A DNA stretch of 64,000 bases from CAZWRV01 sp964636325 (GCA_964636325.1 CAZWRV010000017.1:1-64000); one strand, 5' to 3'. Positions 1 through 11,300 are shown, numbered from the stretch's first letter. A program made the numbers and translations. Notes: generated by a model not told the origin, from the sequence alone.

Positions 1-28
1 GGTGAAAAATTACTTTGGCAGGCTAAAT

Positions 29-241
29 TTATACGTAGTTTACTGAATATTTACGGTCGATATTCGGGGCGTCTGTTACGAAGCGAACTTCGCATCCGAC
101 AGAATCCATGCCCACGAAGCGGGCTCGTTCGTTCAAGCAGTTGCGGACTTTTTCAGGGATGCGCATCATGCCGGCATCACCCAGCCCAGGCACCGGTTCC
201 AAAGCTCCGACATTGAAAAGCTGGACTTCCTTGAGGTTCAT
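29..241 (-). pseudogene. N-terminal fragment of an SGNH/GDSL-type hydrolase
   Basis: This encodes 70 residues with a good start: an AAGGAT ribosome-binding site lies six bases upstream. The sequence (LFNVGALEPVPGLGDAG near the start, then SAGCE-like SVGCEVRFVTDAP) resembles the beta-sandwich domain that precedes the catalytic domain in some PVC-type SGNH hydrolases; this is recognised from memory, not from a search. The similarity stops at DAP, the reading frame ends 11 residues later, and no GDSL motif follows. It is the last gene of the 13839-to-29 operon. I read it as a decayed or truncated remnant. A small stand-alone protein is possible but less likely. Confidence 0.55.
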
Positions 242-426
242 GTTTTATCCTTAAATTAAATGGTTAGGCATGCTCTATGAGGCACTCCTACAACGCCTTT
301 CCCTTCCCTTAAGAATCCTTGGACCAAACAGCTATAAGAGGCACTTTTGCAATGCCAGTTATATATAATCTATTGTTATATAATAAGTTGTATGTTTCTA
401 ATTCTAAAGGGGGCAGACCCCTTTTG

Positions 427-1458
427 TTAATTCCTGGCCTTATATACCGGCACTTTCACCGCGGTCTTGCTGGCTATAGCCTCAAGCGCCATCAGCGTGG
501 CGACGGTCGAGTTCGCGCCGTCGAAAAAGCTGCAGCGCGGAGGATGGTTCTCCGTGATGGCGTCGAGCCAGTCGGAGATCTCTGGATCGTATGCATGCCC
601 TTTTACCCGCTCGCATGGGATCGGATTGAAGGCCGGATGGACGTCGTCCTCGTTTGCGGCGACCGCGACGTTGTCGCGCTCAACAGTTCCAAGCGTCCCG
701 TAGACGCGCAGGTTGTAATACGGGGCCATACCCATCCGCGGCGCATAGAGGGCCGACACCTTGGCGATTGCGCCGTTGTCGAACTTGAAGAGTGCGACCT
801 GGCAGTCGTCCTTGCGCATTGCCGGAAACGCCACGTGGTTTGCATAACCTATTACCTCCACAACTTCCGCCCCGGCGAACCAGCGCAATAGATCCAGAGG
901 ATGACTCCCGCCTCCGACCATCGGCTCCTCTTCCTCCAGATACCAGTTCCGGCCAGTGCTCGTATCTGTCTGCTTCGCCTGATACAAAAGATTGTGGATG
1001 TAGTCTCCCTCGAGATTGTAAATCTGTCCGAGGCGTCCGCTCCTGCAATATTCATATACGGCGGCAAAGACGGGATTGAAGCGCAGGATGTAGCCAACGG
1101 CGAGCTTCAGGTGCGGATCAGCGGACTGCGCGGCCTTCACCATGCTCTCGATCTGAGCCCGTGTGTTGGCAACCGGCTTCTCCACCAGCACATGCTTTCC
1201 ATTTTCCACCGCCGCGACGAAAGGCTCCGCATGGAACGGATCCCCGGTGTTGATGCTGATGGCGTCAACGCCTTCCCACGCGCAAAGCTCCGCCGCATCG
1301 GTGAACGTCCGAGAGATGCCGTAATTCGCGGCCGCCTCCTTGAGCCGCTGAGGATTGGCGTCGCAGATTCCAACGATCTCTGATTTGCCTACCCTGCGGT
1401 GCGCCTCCAGATGCTGGAGCCCGTTATGCCCAAGACCTATTATTCCGACGCGAACCAT
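427..1458 (-). CDS. Gfo/Idh/MocA-family NAD(P)-dependent oxidoreductase
   Basis: The 343-aa protein has an N-terminal Rossmann fold (VGIIGLGHNGLQH, residues 4-16) and the family signature EKPV (residues 93-96), followed by the usual alpha/beta C-terminal domain. The length is typical. The family oxidises or reduces sugars, inositols and related polyols in the cytosol; the substrate cannot be told from sequence. A perfect AGGAGG lies five bases before the ATG. It follows the toroid-type gene after about 100 bp and belongs to the operon that contains the KDG kinase, so a role in processing a sugar acid or oxidised sugar is likely. Confidence 0.9.
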   Translation of the reverse strand: MVRVGIIGLGHNGLQHLEAHRRVGKSEIVGICDANPQRLKEAAANYGISRTFTDAAELCAWEGVDAISINTGDPFHAEPFVAAVENGKHVLVEKPVANTRAQIESMVKAAQSADPHLKLAVGYILRFNPVFAAVYEYCRSGRLGQIYNLEGDYIHNLLYQAKQTDTSTGRNWYLEEEEPMVGGGSHPLDLLRWFAGAEVVEVIGYANHVAFPAMRKDDCQVALFKFDNGAIAKVSALYAPRMGMAPYYNLRVYGTLGTVERDNVAVAANEDDVHPAFNPIPCERVKGHAYDPEISDWLDAITENHPPRCSFFDGANSTVATLMALEAIASKTAVKVPVYKARN

Positions 1459-1560
1459 AAAAACCTCCTGAAACTTGCCTCAAGCCATACATATGTCTGA
1501 TGAAATCGACGATGCAACCCCGGAATAACTGCATGGATGCCGAAGGTTTTCGGATTGGAT

Positions 1561-3630
1561 TTATTCTATGGGGTTGTATGTCTCAACGAACCGACTCATC
1601 TGCGTCTCGATCCAGTCCCAATCGGCGAAGCCGGGCGACTCCTTGCCGTCCAGGAAAGGCAGTCCTTTTTCGAGGCCGTTGTTGAGTGAAAACTGCGGAA
1701 TCACCTGCTCGACGCCGTTGACGGATGCCTGCATCCTTGTGTGGACATATGGGCAATAATGCATAGAGAGCCGCAGGCCTGGCCTCGCATAGTGGACTCT
1801 TCTACGGCCTCCGTACAATTGGTCAAAGATGCGCGCCTTGCCCATCTCATTCTGAAATGCCTTGAACGATTTGCAGTCCTCGGCGTCCCGGACCTCCATC
1901 ACAAAACCGTTACCGAGCTTCGGCAGTTCGTGCTGCGTGAACTGGCGTAACGGCCCTTCATAATTGTAGAGGCTTATAACCAGAAACTGCGACGACTCCC
2001 ATATCTTCATGGCACATTTGCGTTCTAGATTGCGTCCTATCAGAGGATGAACGCTCAAGAAGACCTCGCCTTCGTCCATATCGATCCTCTCGGCCTTCTC
2101 GGAGGCGAATGGGAATTTGTCGATTCTCCTGCCGCCGGCATGGACGCCTTTGACTTTTCCTTCCCCCTGATAGAGAAACAGTTCGGCGCGGAGATCGCGG
2201 ATATCCCACCATTCTAGATAATTCGGGGTCATTAGGCACATGACTGTGTTGTCGTGCTGGAGGCAGGCATGACGGCCCTGGTCGATGTAAAGGCCGCAGT
2301 AATTTTCCATCTCCGCCGGATAATCCCTGTCCTTCCAATATTTGTTCTTGTTCCTGCCATCCGGAATTTTGCCGTTGATGTTGTAGCGGATCAGGATGTC
2401 GCCTATATCCGCCTTTACTTTTGGATTCTTTTTGCGCGAATAAGAGCAGCGGAATGCGTGCGAAGTGCCGAACATGTTCGTCGTGGATGAGCCTATGGAA
2501 TAATTCCGTCCGTGATATGTGACAAGACCGTGGGGCTGGGCGCCATGTTCCGGAGCATCCTTGATTACGACGACTTCCTCCGTCAGCCTGGAAGTGATTA
2601 GTATTCCGCCGGTGCCGTAGACGGGGATCTGCTTGCAGAATATGCCGGGATTATAGTAGCCGTTCTCGGCGGTGCACTGGAAGCGGAACCTCTTCGGCTT
2701 CTTAAATGCGAGCTTCGCAATCTTGTCTGGAACGTGGTAGACAGCGCCTGCGAATTCGGCCATGTAGCAGAAAGGGTAGCAGAAAAGAAATTCCTTAGAA
2801 TCCTTTCCTAGTTCCCATACTGTCCTGCTTGTATCGAACTGGGAGAGGAGCGGCATCCATGGCCTTTCAATTTCCATGCCGAAGACCTGGCAGTAGAGCG
2901 CGGATGTTTCGGAAGGCAGCGGAGGTCCGCCGCGCATGGACGCGCCGCATATCATTCCCAGTTTCGGATTCCATTGACCGAGCTGTTCGGCCCATAAACG
3001 TGTTTCAATGTCCGTGGCGAGCTCCCGGAACTTTTTCTCCTTGGCGAGCTCTGCGATCTGGGCGATGCCGGTCAGCCGGTGCGTGGCGTAGCCGCAGCCG
3101 TATTCGGCGACGGTTCCGCGCCGCCTGAGGAGATCCTTGAGCTGGTTTAGGTTGGCCCAGGCAAGCTCGCGGAAGTCTTTGCGGCCGAAGCGATCTCCGG
3201 CATATGCCAGAGCCCAGGTCCACATGACCGGCATGTTGTCGTTATAACCATGGAACTGGAAGTCGGCTGTCATCCCGAAAGGAGCAATCTCCTCAAGATA
3301 TTCTTCAAGAAATTTTCCGGTGTCGGATTCCAGCTTGTCACCGTGATGTGCCAGGACGCTGGCGCTTCCGGCCGCGAAGAACACGTTCGGGCCGGGCTGC
3401 GGGTTAAGGACGTCCCTGATGTGCCTTACGATTGTGTTTGCGAAAGCGATGTCCTTCTTGTCGCCCAGGAAATATGCGTTCGTCGCAAATATCTCCATCC
3501 GGTCCTGGTCCCACCAGATGAGCTTTTCAGAATGAGCCTTCTCGTCAAGGAGCGGGGTGAAACGGCGTCTGATTTCGGCGGCAAGCCAGTCGCGTCTTTC
3601 AAGCTGGGCCTTGGCCCTCCAAGGTTTCAT
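1561..3630 (-). CDS. Large cytosolic protein, probably alpha-toroid plus beta-sandwich, function unknown
   Basis: The 689-aa protein has no signal peptide and I cannot assign it to a named family. The first ~330 residues are helical and rich in aromatics (LIWWDQDRMEIF, MPVMWTWALAYAGDRFG), in the style of an (alpha/alpha)6 toroid as found in glycosidases and polysaccharide lyases. The remainder is beta-rich (residues ~340-620). AAGGAG lies six bases before the start. It sits between the KDG kinase and the Gfo/Idh/MocA gene, which suggests a role on a sugar or uronide, perhaps an intracellular glycosidase- or lyase-like enzyme. No catalytic residues can be proposed with confidence. Confidence 0.75.
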   Translation of the reverse strand: MKPWRAKAQLERRDWLAAEIRRRFTPLLDEKAHSEKLIWWDQDRMEIFATNAYFLGDKKDIAFANTIVRHIRDVLNPQPGPNVFFAAGSASVLAHHGDKLESDTGKFLEEYLEEIAPFGMTADFQFHGYNDNMPVMWTWALAYAGDRFGRKDFRELAWANLNQLKDLLRRRGTVAEYGCGYATHRLTGIAQIAELAKEKKFRELATDIETRLWAEQLGQWNPKLGMICGASMRGGPPLPSETSALYCQVFGMEIERPWMPLLSQFDTSRTVWELGKDSKEFLFCYPFCYMAEFAGAVYHVPDKIAKLAFKKPKRFRFQCTAENGYYNPGIFCKQIPVYGTGGILITSRLTEEVVVIKDAPEHGAQPHGLVTYHGRNYSIGSSTTNMFGTSHAFRCSYSRKKNPKVKADIGDILIRYNINGKIPDGRNKNKYWKDRDYPAEMENYCGLYIDQGRHACLQHDNTVMCLMTPNYLEWWDIRDLRAELFLYQGEGKVKGVHAGGRRIDKFPFASEKAERIDMDEGEVFLSVHPLIGRNLERKCAMKIWESSQFLVISLYNYEGPLRQFTQHELPKLGNGFVMEVRDAEDCKSFKAFQNEMGKARIFDQLYGGRRRVHYARPGLRLSMHYCPYVHTRMQASVNGVEQVIPQFSLNNGLEKGLPFLDGKESPGFADWDWIETQMSRFVETYNPIE

Positions 3631-3677
3631 ATGTGCTCCTTATATGTATAAACGTGCGGCAAGAATGCCGCACCACA

Positions 3678-4766
3678 CTAGCGTCGGACGCGGCCGGAAA
3701 CCTGTCCGGCCACAAGTGCCTTGACCTCTTCGAGCGTCACATAGTTGAAGTCGCCCTTTACGGAGTGCTTGAGGCAGCTAGCGGCCGCGGCAAATGCTAT
3801 CGCCTTCTCCGGAGACGAGAAATCCCTGCTGTTGAGGGCATGTATCAGGCCTGCTCCGAAGGAGTCGCCGCCGCCGACGCGGTCGACGATGTCCCTTATC
3901 TCATATGGCCTGTAATTGCCTTCGCAGTCCAAGGGCGCGAAAAAGGCGCGTCCGTCCGCCTTGTCGAAGAGTATAGCGCCCCAGTTATTGTGGGAGGCCG
4001 ATATGCTTTCCCTCAAGGTGATTGCAACCTGCCTGGTGCCCGGAAACTTTGCGATGATCTGACGGGCCACATTCTCATATGCGGCCGCATTGATCTTTCC
4101 GTCCTCGACCGAAGTCCCCTCGGCATGTATGCCAAGGACATCCGAGGCGTCCTCCTCGTTGGCGATTACGACGTCGACAAAAGGAAGTAGCTGATTCATG
4201 CACTCCTTCGCGAGCTGATTCGGCCCGACGCCGGATTTCCAGCGCCAGAGCTTCCTGCGGAAATTCAGGTCGCATGAGACGCTCGCTCCCTTTGATTTCG
4301 CCCGGCGCGCAAGTTCGAGCGTCGAAAGATATGCGTTCTCGCTCAGCGACGGCGTAATCCCTGTAAGGTGGAGCCAGCTGACGTCTTTCAGGGCTGCGTC
4401 GAAATCATATTCCGACGGCGCCGCCAGCGAAATCGCACTGGCGTCGCGGTCGTATATTACGTTCGAGCTCCGCTGGTTGGCGCCGGTCTCAAGGAAATAA
4501 ATCCCCAGCCTGCCCTCCTTCCGCATGAGTATGCTAGAGCAGTCGATTCCAAGGCCGCGCAGTACCGCAAGCATGCTCTGCGTTATGGCGTTGTCGGGGA
4601 CGGCGGTAAGATAGCGCGCCTGATTGCCAAACATTGCGAGCGAAGCCGCGACATTCGCTTCTCCTCCGGCGAAAGTCACATCGACCCTGCCCGGCATAGC
4701 CTGGCGGAAGCGCAGGAATCCCTCCGTCGCTACACGCATCATTATCTCTCCGAACGCCAAAATCAT
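3678..4766 (-). CDS. kdgK: 2-keto-3-deoxygluconate kinase (PfkB family)
   Basis: This phosphorylates KDG to KDPG, the step that brings uronic acids into the lower Entner-Doudoroff route. The start at 4766 is preferred because AGGGAAG precedes it and the N-terminus then begins directly with ILAFGEIMMRV. A start 13 codons upstream is also open. The PfkB signatures are present: FAGGEANVAASLA near the N-terminus, and the catalytic anion-hole motif GGGDSFGAG at residues 298-306 with catalytic Asp301. The segment RLGIYFLETGANQRSS is typical of KDG kinases. Its start lies one base from the stop of the upstream giant secreted protein, so translation is probably coupled. No KDPG aldolase is in the window. 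Confidence 0.85.
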   Translation of the reverse strand: MILAFGEIMMRVATEGFLRFRQAMPGRVDVTFAGGEANVAASLAMFGNQARYLTAVPDNAITQSMLAVLRGLGIDCSSILMRKEGRLGIYFLETGANQRSSNVIYDRDASAISLAAPSEYDFDAALKDVSWLHLTGITPSLSENAYLSTLELARRAKSKGASVSCDLNFRRKLWRWKSGVGPNQLAKECMNQLLPFVDVVIANEEDASDVLGIHAEGTSVEDGKINAAAYENVARQIIAKFPGTRQVAITLRESISASHNNWGAILFDKADGRAFFAPLDCEGNYRPYEIRDIVDRVGGGDSFGAGLIHALNSRDFSSPEKAIAFAAAASCLKHSVKGDFNYVTLEEVKALVAGQVSGRVRR

Positions 4767-4767
4767 T

Positions 4768-7700
4768 TCACTTCCCTTTCTGCTCGTTGTCTTGAACTGC
4801 ACCAAGATGTACTAATATCCGGTATTCTCCGGGCTTCAATACCAGCGGGCCATCGGCGAACACAAGCCCCGGCAGCGGCATAGTCTTGGACAAATTCGCA
4901 GTTACAGGATTGTCGGTCGGATTGTTCACCGAGACATGCCAGAGGGGCGGCGTCTGGCCGACGGCATCCTTGAGGCATACGACGTTTATGAACAGTTCCT
5001 TCCCCGCTTCGTCCGCAACAATCGGCTGTCCGGCGACAAGCTGGGTAACGGCAGCCTGCCCAGAGTAGACAGAGAAGCAGGCTCTGCCGTCGAAATCTAC
5101 TGCAAGAGAACGGAATCGGTTCTGCGGTGGGCCGTATCGGCCCGCACCGACATAGCCGTCCTTCTGCCAGAGAAGGGCGCTCCAGCGTGGGTTTAATCCG
5201 GAGACTCGCACCGGCAGGTTGCTGTCAAGATTGTCGGGGGAGCGTGGAATCTTTAGTTCGGCAGCGTAGTTGTCGGCGGTCAGTTCGATCACTCCCGGTG
5301 GTGTATCCAGCCTTTTCCCGCGTAGAATCTCCATTCCGCCAGGATGCTGGAGATACCGTACCCAGCGCAGCATCGAATTGCTGTCCTGAATCGGTTTGTC
5401 CATCGGCCACCAGCAGGTGAACCATTCGACCTTGCGGGTTTCGCCGGCCATGACTTTGAGCCCGTCCTTGGGCAGATCCTCCGCCAGTTCGACCTTGTTC
5501 GGTTCGACGCTGAGCCTGAGGGGAACGCCGTAGTTGACGAACAACAAGGAGTTCGATTCGTTCGGAGAAATGGCAGCGAACCATGCGCCGGTGCCGATAC
5601 CGTAACTCGTTGAGCCGGGGGTGACTATCGGACTGATGTCGCGGGCGGTAGAAAGACGATCGCCTTCGCCTGTCAGCAGTAGGACATTTGCCGGAATCTT
5701 CTGCCTCCAACAGTGGCCGAGGTAGTCATATTTCAGAACCATATCCTTCTTGAACGTGTTGAACTGCGTATAGAGCGTGGCCGTCGGTCCGCCCTGGATT
5801 CCCATCGGCCCCCAGCCGGTAGCCGTTCCGGTCTGGTAGCGCATCCAATCGGTGAATATCCCGACCATTTCGACAAGCGGCGCCTCCTTGATCGGGCCGA
5901 ATCCGGACCACGGTGTGAAGTGCGGTTTCTCGGAATCAATGTATCCTCTCAACAATGTCCGGCCGCGCCAGACGTTGTCGTCGCAGGATTCCATCATGGG
6001 AGTCTGATAGATGGTTCCGGCCTGAGTTCCCTGATCCGTCTGGAAGTTAGGATGCACCGCGCCCCATCCCATCAGAGGAAGGTTGGCGGCCGGCCCGCCG
6101 TCCCAGGTGATTCCGGCATTCTGCACCCACGGGACAAGCGTGACATTTGACCATCCCGGCCCCCGGAACATGCGCATTCCTCCGTCGTTCACATGGTCGC
6201 TGCAGAAGACCGCGGCAGGCGAACCGTCGTTCCATCCGCGTAGGGGGAATGAGAGAGCCTTGCCTCCGTTGACGTCGGTTGCGACGACGCTCATGTTACG
6301 CTGAAGCGAGCCGCTGAGGAACATGCGCACGGTCAAGTCCTTCGCGCCTTCAGGAAGAAAACGCCGGAAGAGGCGCGTGCCGTCATACACGCAGACTTCC
6401 TTAAGGCCTGCATCCGAAGAGACCTGCAGGAAAGGAGTTACAAGCATGCGGTTCACGGCGAAAGGTTCACCCGCGAACGCTCCGGTCCGATATATTCCCC
6501 ATGGCCAATGTCGGATAAGCGGGCCTGAGCTTGGGAACACGTTGGGTCCCATATACGTGTGGTTCCAGCGCAGCGCCTGATCCCAGAGCTTGTCAAAGGA
6601 ATGAGCCGCCGCATATGTCAGCGCTCGGCCCGAAGCGGCTTCGGCGGCCATCTCCTCAGGCGAGTCAACAAGATTTATCGAGACCGGTGTTCCGGCCATC
6701 GTCCCGGCGTTGGTGAGCAGATACTGATCCGTTACGTCCTCTATCAGCTTCCCATGGTCGTAGAGGACGACTCCGGCCATGCTGAAAAGCCGCAGATCAT
6801 ACAGGGCCATTCCGCCGCTTTTCACCGGCCCGGTAAAGTCGAAGAAACCAACTGAGTTGATATCGTTGCGCAATGACTCAAATATGAAATCTATGAATGA
6901 ACTCGGAATATATTTGCCATCGCTGTCCTTCGGTGCGAGGATCAGCGTCTTCTTGTCAGGAGATAGATATTTCTCGTGGACAAAGAGCGGATCTGCGCCG
7001 AAGAAGAACATCCGGTTGCCGAGGTTGGTTTTGACCCTGTAGCCGGCGATCAGCAACAGGTCTTTTCCGCTGCTGGCCTTGCATTCGTCCCTGAGCTGGG
7101 CGAGTTTCTCCGGCGTAAGATCGGCCATGTCCTCAAGAAATATTATGAAGGATAAGCCTTTCTGCCGCGCAACATCGGCATATTCCGCTATTGTCCCCTT
7201 TCCGCCGGAAAAGGCCGTCCGCGGCCCCACAATGCCTTTATATATTGCCACGGGCGGCGGAGCGATTTCAGGATTTAGATCGACGTTGGGGGACTCAAGA
7301 TAGCGCCGGTTGGGGTTGTCCTTCTTTTCGAGCGGCGGATCCCAGCGGTCTGCTGCGATCTTCGCACCGCCAAGCTGATCGCCCGCCATGCTTGGCGCGG
7401 CTAGCCAGCGCCATGTGTTCACGAGCAGGCGTCCGAAATCGGAAGGCTTGCCGTTCAGCCCATTGTCCAGCATCGCACCGTTGTGTATCCATGAACTTCC
7501 TGAAGAAACATGGAAGATCGGGCTCGCATGGAAAAGCGCAAGCCGGCCGGGATTCAAGTCGCGGATCGCGAAAAGCGGAGGCGCCGTCACTCCGTCCGGG
7601 CGGAAGAACGGCTTGTCGTAATAAGGCACCCCCGGCTTGGCCTCCGGCAAGGTGATCGGCGTGCTGCGGCTGCTGCGTGGCGCGCGCAGGACGACGATCC

Positions 7701-8310
7701 ACGAATCGTCTACATCTATAGGACCGGACATGTAAGTCCACGGCCCCGCGAGATGATACCAGGCCCCTTTGACTCCTTCGGAAACCGGACTCGGGAAAAT
7801 ATTGTCGGTGTAATAGAAGGGGATGCGCAGGCGCTGGTGATCGACAATCTGGTCCGGCGGCATGGAAACCGCCTCGAGCGGACGGCGCGCGCCCCACCGT
7901 GCAAGCGCCTTCTGAGTCACATTATAGACTTCGGGATTGTTTCCATGCTGTTGAAGGCAGAACATGACTCCGCCGCCTGCCTTCAGAAACTGCTCCGCAA
8001 GAGCGAGGGTCTGCTCCAGATTAGGGCCTGCCGCAGGTCCGCCGAAAGGATTCAGCTTCACCTTTTCTTCAGACGGGAAGTCTATGAGCATAAGCACGTT
8101 GTAATTCTTCAGCGTATCCCAGGAAAGTTTGTCGTGCGAAACCGCCTCCATGTCGAAGCCGGCGGCCCTAAGTTGTTTCATGTATGCGATATCCATCTCG
8201 CCACCCCAGCTGTCGATCAGAATCGCAGGTCGCTTCTCCTGTGCTGACACAGGGATGATGAAGAGCAGGATGAACGGGACGACAACAAGGCTCCTGAATA
8301 TTTTTCTCAT
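4768..8310 (-). CDS. Giant secreted protein with GATase1-like and PHP-like regions
   Basis: The protein is 1180 aa when started at 8310, where AGGA lies six bases upstream and a clean signal peptide follows (residues 1-23, ending PVSA). A start at 8331 would overlap the upstream stop as ATGA. Residues ~27-150 look like a ThuA/GATase1 alpha-beta domain (ILIDSWGGEMD, then LKAGGGVMF). A middle stretch (GGKGTIAEYADVARQKGLSFII) resembles the core of PHP-like domains. The C-terminal half is beta-rich. It is a full-length paralog of the next gene upstream. I infer an exported, perhaps glycan-handling protein; the enzymatic activity is unknown. Confidence 0.75.
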   Translation of the reverse strand: MRKIFRSLVVVPFILLFIIPVSAQEKRPAILIDSWGGEMDIAYMKQLRAAGFDMEAVSHDKLSWDTLKNYNVLMLIDFPSEEKVKLNPFGGPAAGPNLEQTLALAEQFLKAGGGVMFCLQQHGNNPEVYNVTQKALARWGARRPLEAVSMPPDQIVDHQRLRIPFYYTDNIFPSPVSEGVKGAWYHLAGPWTYMSGPIDVDDSWIVVLRAPRSSRSTPITLPEAKPGVPYYDKPFFRPDGVTAPPLFAIRDLNPGRLALFHASPIFHVSSGSSWIHNGAMLDNGLNGKPSDFGRLLVNTWRWLAAPSMAGDQLGGAKIAADRWDPPLEKKDNPNRRYLESPNVDLNPEIAPPPVAIYKGIVGPRTAFSGGKGTIAEYADVARQKGLSFIIFLEDMADLTPEKLAQLRDECKASSGKDLLLIAGYRVKTNLGNRMFFFGADPLFVHEKYLSPDKKTLILAPKDSDGKYIPSSFIDFIFESLRNDINSVGFFDFTGPVKSGGMALYDLRLFSMAGVVLYDHGKLIEDVTDQYLLTNAGTMAGTPVSINLVDSPEEMAAEAASGRALTYAAAHSFDKLWDQALRWNHTYMGPNVFPSSGPLIRHWPWGIYRTGAFAGEPFAVNRMLVTPFLQVSSDAGLKEVCVYDGTRLFRRFLPEGAKDLTVRMFLSGSLQRNMSVVATDVNGGKALSFPLRGWNDGSPAAVFCSDHVNDGGMRMFRGPGWSNVTLVPWVQNAGITWDGGPAANLPLMGWGAVHPNFQTDQGTQAGTIYQTPMMESCDDNVWRGRTLLRGYIDSEKPHFTPWSGFGPIKEAPLVEMVGIFTDWMRYQTGTATGWGPMGIQGGPTATLYTQFNTFKKDMVLKYDYLGHCWRQKIPANVLLLTGEGDRLSTARDISPIVTPGSTSYGIGTGAWFAAISPNESNSLLFVNYGVPLRLSVEPNKVELAEDLPKDGLKVMAGETRKVEWFTCWWPMDKPIQDSNSMLRWVRYLQHPGGMEILRGKRLDTPPGVIELTADNYAAELKIPRSPDNLDSNLPVRVSGLNPRWSALLWQKDGYVGAGRYGPPQNRFRSLAVDFDGRACFSVYSGQAAVTQLVAGQPIVADEAGKELFINVVCLKDAVGQTPPLWHVSVNNPTDNPVTANLSKTMPLPGLVFADGPLVLKPGEYRILVHLGAVQDNEQKGK

Positions 8311-8327
8311 TGGATGTCCTGCATATT

Positions 8328-11300
8328 TCATTTAGCGGCAATCCATGAAAATTCCTCGCCGGGGGCGAGTCTTACAGAACGAGTATGGCCCTCCAAAGGT
8401 CCGCCTGCACTGCCCTTGACTTCCGTATCGACTGCCTTATCTCCAGGATTGTGCGCCGTGATGCGCCATCCGCCGCCCTGCAGCTGGAATGCACGGACGA
8501 TGACCGATGGTTCGGCGCATGAGACGATATTGCCGATGAAGAACTTGCCCTCGCCGGATACAGGATCCAGGCTGGTCCATGCGAATCCGTCAGGATCGTT
8601 CCCTATCGGGCCGAAGACGTCTGTCTCCAGAGTCCATACGCCCGCGGTCCAGTTCGGATTCAAGCCTTTAATCCTTACAGGGATGCGGATGTCGCAGGAA
8701 AGATTTTTCAAATTGCCGATAAAAACGCCGTCTTTGGCCTCAAGAGTTGTCACAAATCCGGGATCGAGGATTTTCCCGGAATCCGCGGAAATAGCATAGC
8801 CCGACGCCGGCGAGGCCATGTTTAACGCGGCCACCAGCTTGGAATCCATGCGTTCTGAAAGCGGCCTTCCCATCGGCCATAGCATTATTACGAAATGGTA
8901 GGAGAAGCTCTCTCCTTTCTTGAATGTCCTGCCGCCCAAGGCATACCCAAATTGGAGAGGTCCATTTATCCTCCCGTCGGCATCGACGCTGGTCGAAACG
9001 GCGAAGTTCTCATCGAGGCTGATCAGCGTGGCATTTCCGAATGCGAACCCCCAGGAGGCGCAGGCGCCCTTTGGGAGCCTGGCTTCCACCTTTCCTGATT
9101 TCGGCACATCACCTGCGGAGAAGAGAAGCTCTCCGCCCTTGCAGGAATATATCCGGCCCAGGAGAAGGTTGATGGCTTCTCCGCCAGCCATGGTGATATC
9201 CTTCTTGAAATGGACCACGCCGCGGCAGAGCTGCAGCGCCTGTTCGCCGTCGTTGCGATGGAAATCAATGTCATCGCTGATCACCTCAATCTCCTCCAGC
9301 GGTTCAGCCTTCACATAGGGGCCCCAGCCTGAAATATATGGGCCGTATTTGTCGGGCCCATACTTCTTGAGATCGGCGAAGCGCGAGGTTTCAAGCCGCG
9401 TCTGGATGACATCACGCGTGGCGTAGCGGAAGCTGAGGTCGGAGAAGAGATTCTGGTGCTGGGCAGGAATTCTTCCCGCGCTTGCCGTAAGTTCAAAAGT
9501 CCCCTTGATATCCAGGCCCGGCGACGATGTGTCCGTCCCCCAGGGAATGAACGAAGCTCCGTCAGAGAAAGATACGCCCGGCCCGCCGGCCGCACTGAAC
9601 ATGTCCTTCACATGCGTGGCGATTCCGATCCCGGAAGGATTCCCCTGCTTGTCGACGCCCTGGCCGTAAGGAAGGGCGTTGCAATGGTCCCCGCACCAGC
9701 CGAAGAACAGCATCTTGTCATGGACCATCACACTCGTGGCAAAAGCCTCCCTTTTCTTTGTGTCTACCACTTTCACCCACAAACCGCTTTCCATCGAGTG
9801 TTCCTCGTCGAATATAAGCATCGCCGACTCACTGCCGGGGCGGAAAATCCTGAGAGGGCGATCGCCGGCCCATATCTCGACGCGCTCCAGCGTGACATCA
9901 GATCTGGCGCGGACGATGATGCGGTATCGGTAGCTTCCGGGGACGCCTCGGTCCCCGAGCGTTGTGCGGTACATGTTCAACGGCAGGAAGGCCTCGATCA
10001 CCGGACCGTCCGAAGCGAAGACCGCCATCGAGTTATGCAGTCCGGTCCCCATGGACGAACGCCCCCACCTCGGGTTGCTTCGGATCTCGTCCAGGCTGGG
10101 AGCCAGCATCATAAGATTGGTTTCGGCTGCTGCGGCGGCGACTTCCGCCGGATCCTCCAGGAGATGCAGGCCGACCGGAGTGGGATATTCGATCCGTCTC
10201 ACGAGTTCGGCCCACTCGGCCCTGTTGTCTTCAATCTGCTTGCCGCCCTGGTAGACTGCGACGGGAAAGGCGCTGTAGACCCGGTAGTCGGTGAACAACG
10301 CACTGTTCGACTTGACTGAAATCGGAAGGTTGGCGGGCCAGCTTGCGTCGAAGAAGAAGTGGAGCTGGTGCTTCACCCTCTTGCCGTCCTCGGTAAGACG
10401 CTCCTTCTTCGGATAGGCGATAGTCTTGTTGTAGCGCATGAAGCGGTTGCCCTCCCAGTCCTCGAACTCCTGGCCAGGCACGGCGAGAAACCTGTCGTCG
10501 CTTGCAGCTACGCACTCGGCCTCGAATGCCTTCCACTGCTCCTCCGTCATCTCCAGGATCTTCTCGCGGAATATCACTCCGTCGAAACCAGCCTTCAAAG
10601 CTGCATCCTTCCATTCGGCCACGGTTCCCTTGCCGCCAGTTTTCGCGGTGTGGGCACCGAGGAGGAATTTGAACGGCTTGTATTGTCCTGCTGCCATTGC
10701 CCGCCAGTCTGCCTCCTTCAGCATTGAGGAATGCATCGCATAAAGACGGTTGACTTCGCTGTCAGGCCAGGATATGTCCGGCCTCTCCCAGTCGATCGGG
10801 ATGCGGTTGCCGTATTCAGGATTGACGTAGCAAACCGCACGCTCCTCCGCGCCTCCGGGAAAACCGGCGGATCGCGCAGGCTCGCTAAGCCATAGGCAAA
10901 TGTTCTTGAACAGCTTGAGCCAGTCGGACGGATGTTCACCGTCGCCGCGGACCGAGGCCGTCTGCGCACCGACCGGCTTGCCCAGATCGAAATAAAGCGC
11001 GCCCGGTTCCGCGCCGAGCACCGCCAGCCGTCCCTTCCCGACCTGCCGCGCCGCGAGAAGCACAGCCGCTTCGTCCTTGCGCTCCTTGCCGGCGATCTTC
11101 TGCCCGACATCGCCGCCGAGGGGACGCGTCAGCGGGAAGACTGTGTCGCTCTTCTCAGCCCTGACAAGGACGCTCCAGTCGCCATTCACCTTGAGCGGCC
11201 TTAGGAAAGGACTGTAGAAGACATTGTTGGGGAAGTATAACCTCTTGACGTCCTTGGTGATCGGCGAATCTTGGATGTTCTCCGTCCACAGATAGCACGG

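Noticed and set aside
319..891. Plus-strand ORF opposite the first dehydrogenase
   Set aside because: Antisense to a clear Gfo/Idh/MocA gene; the high-GC sequence creates many such open frames.
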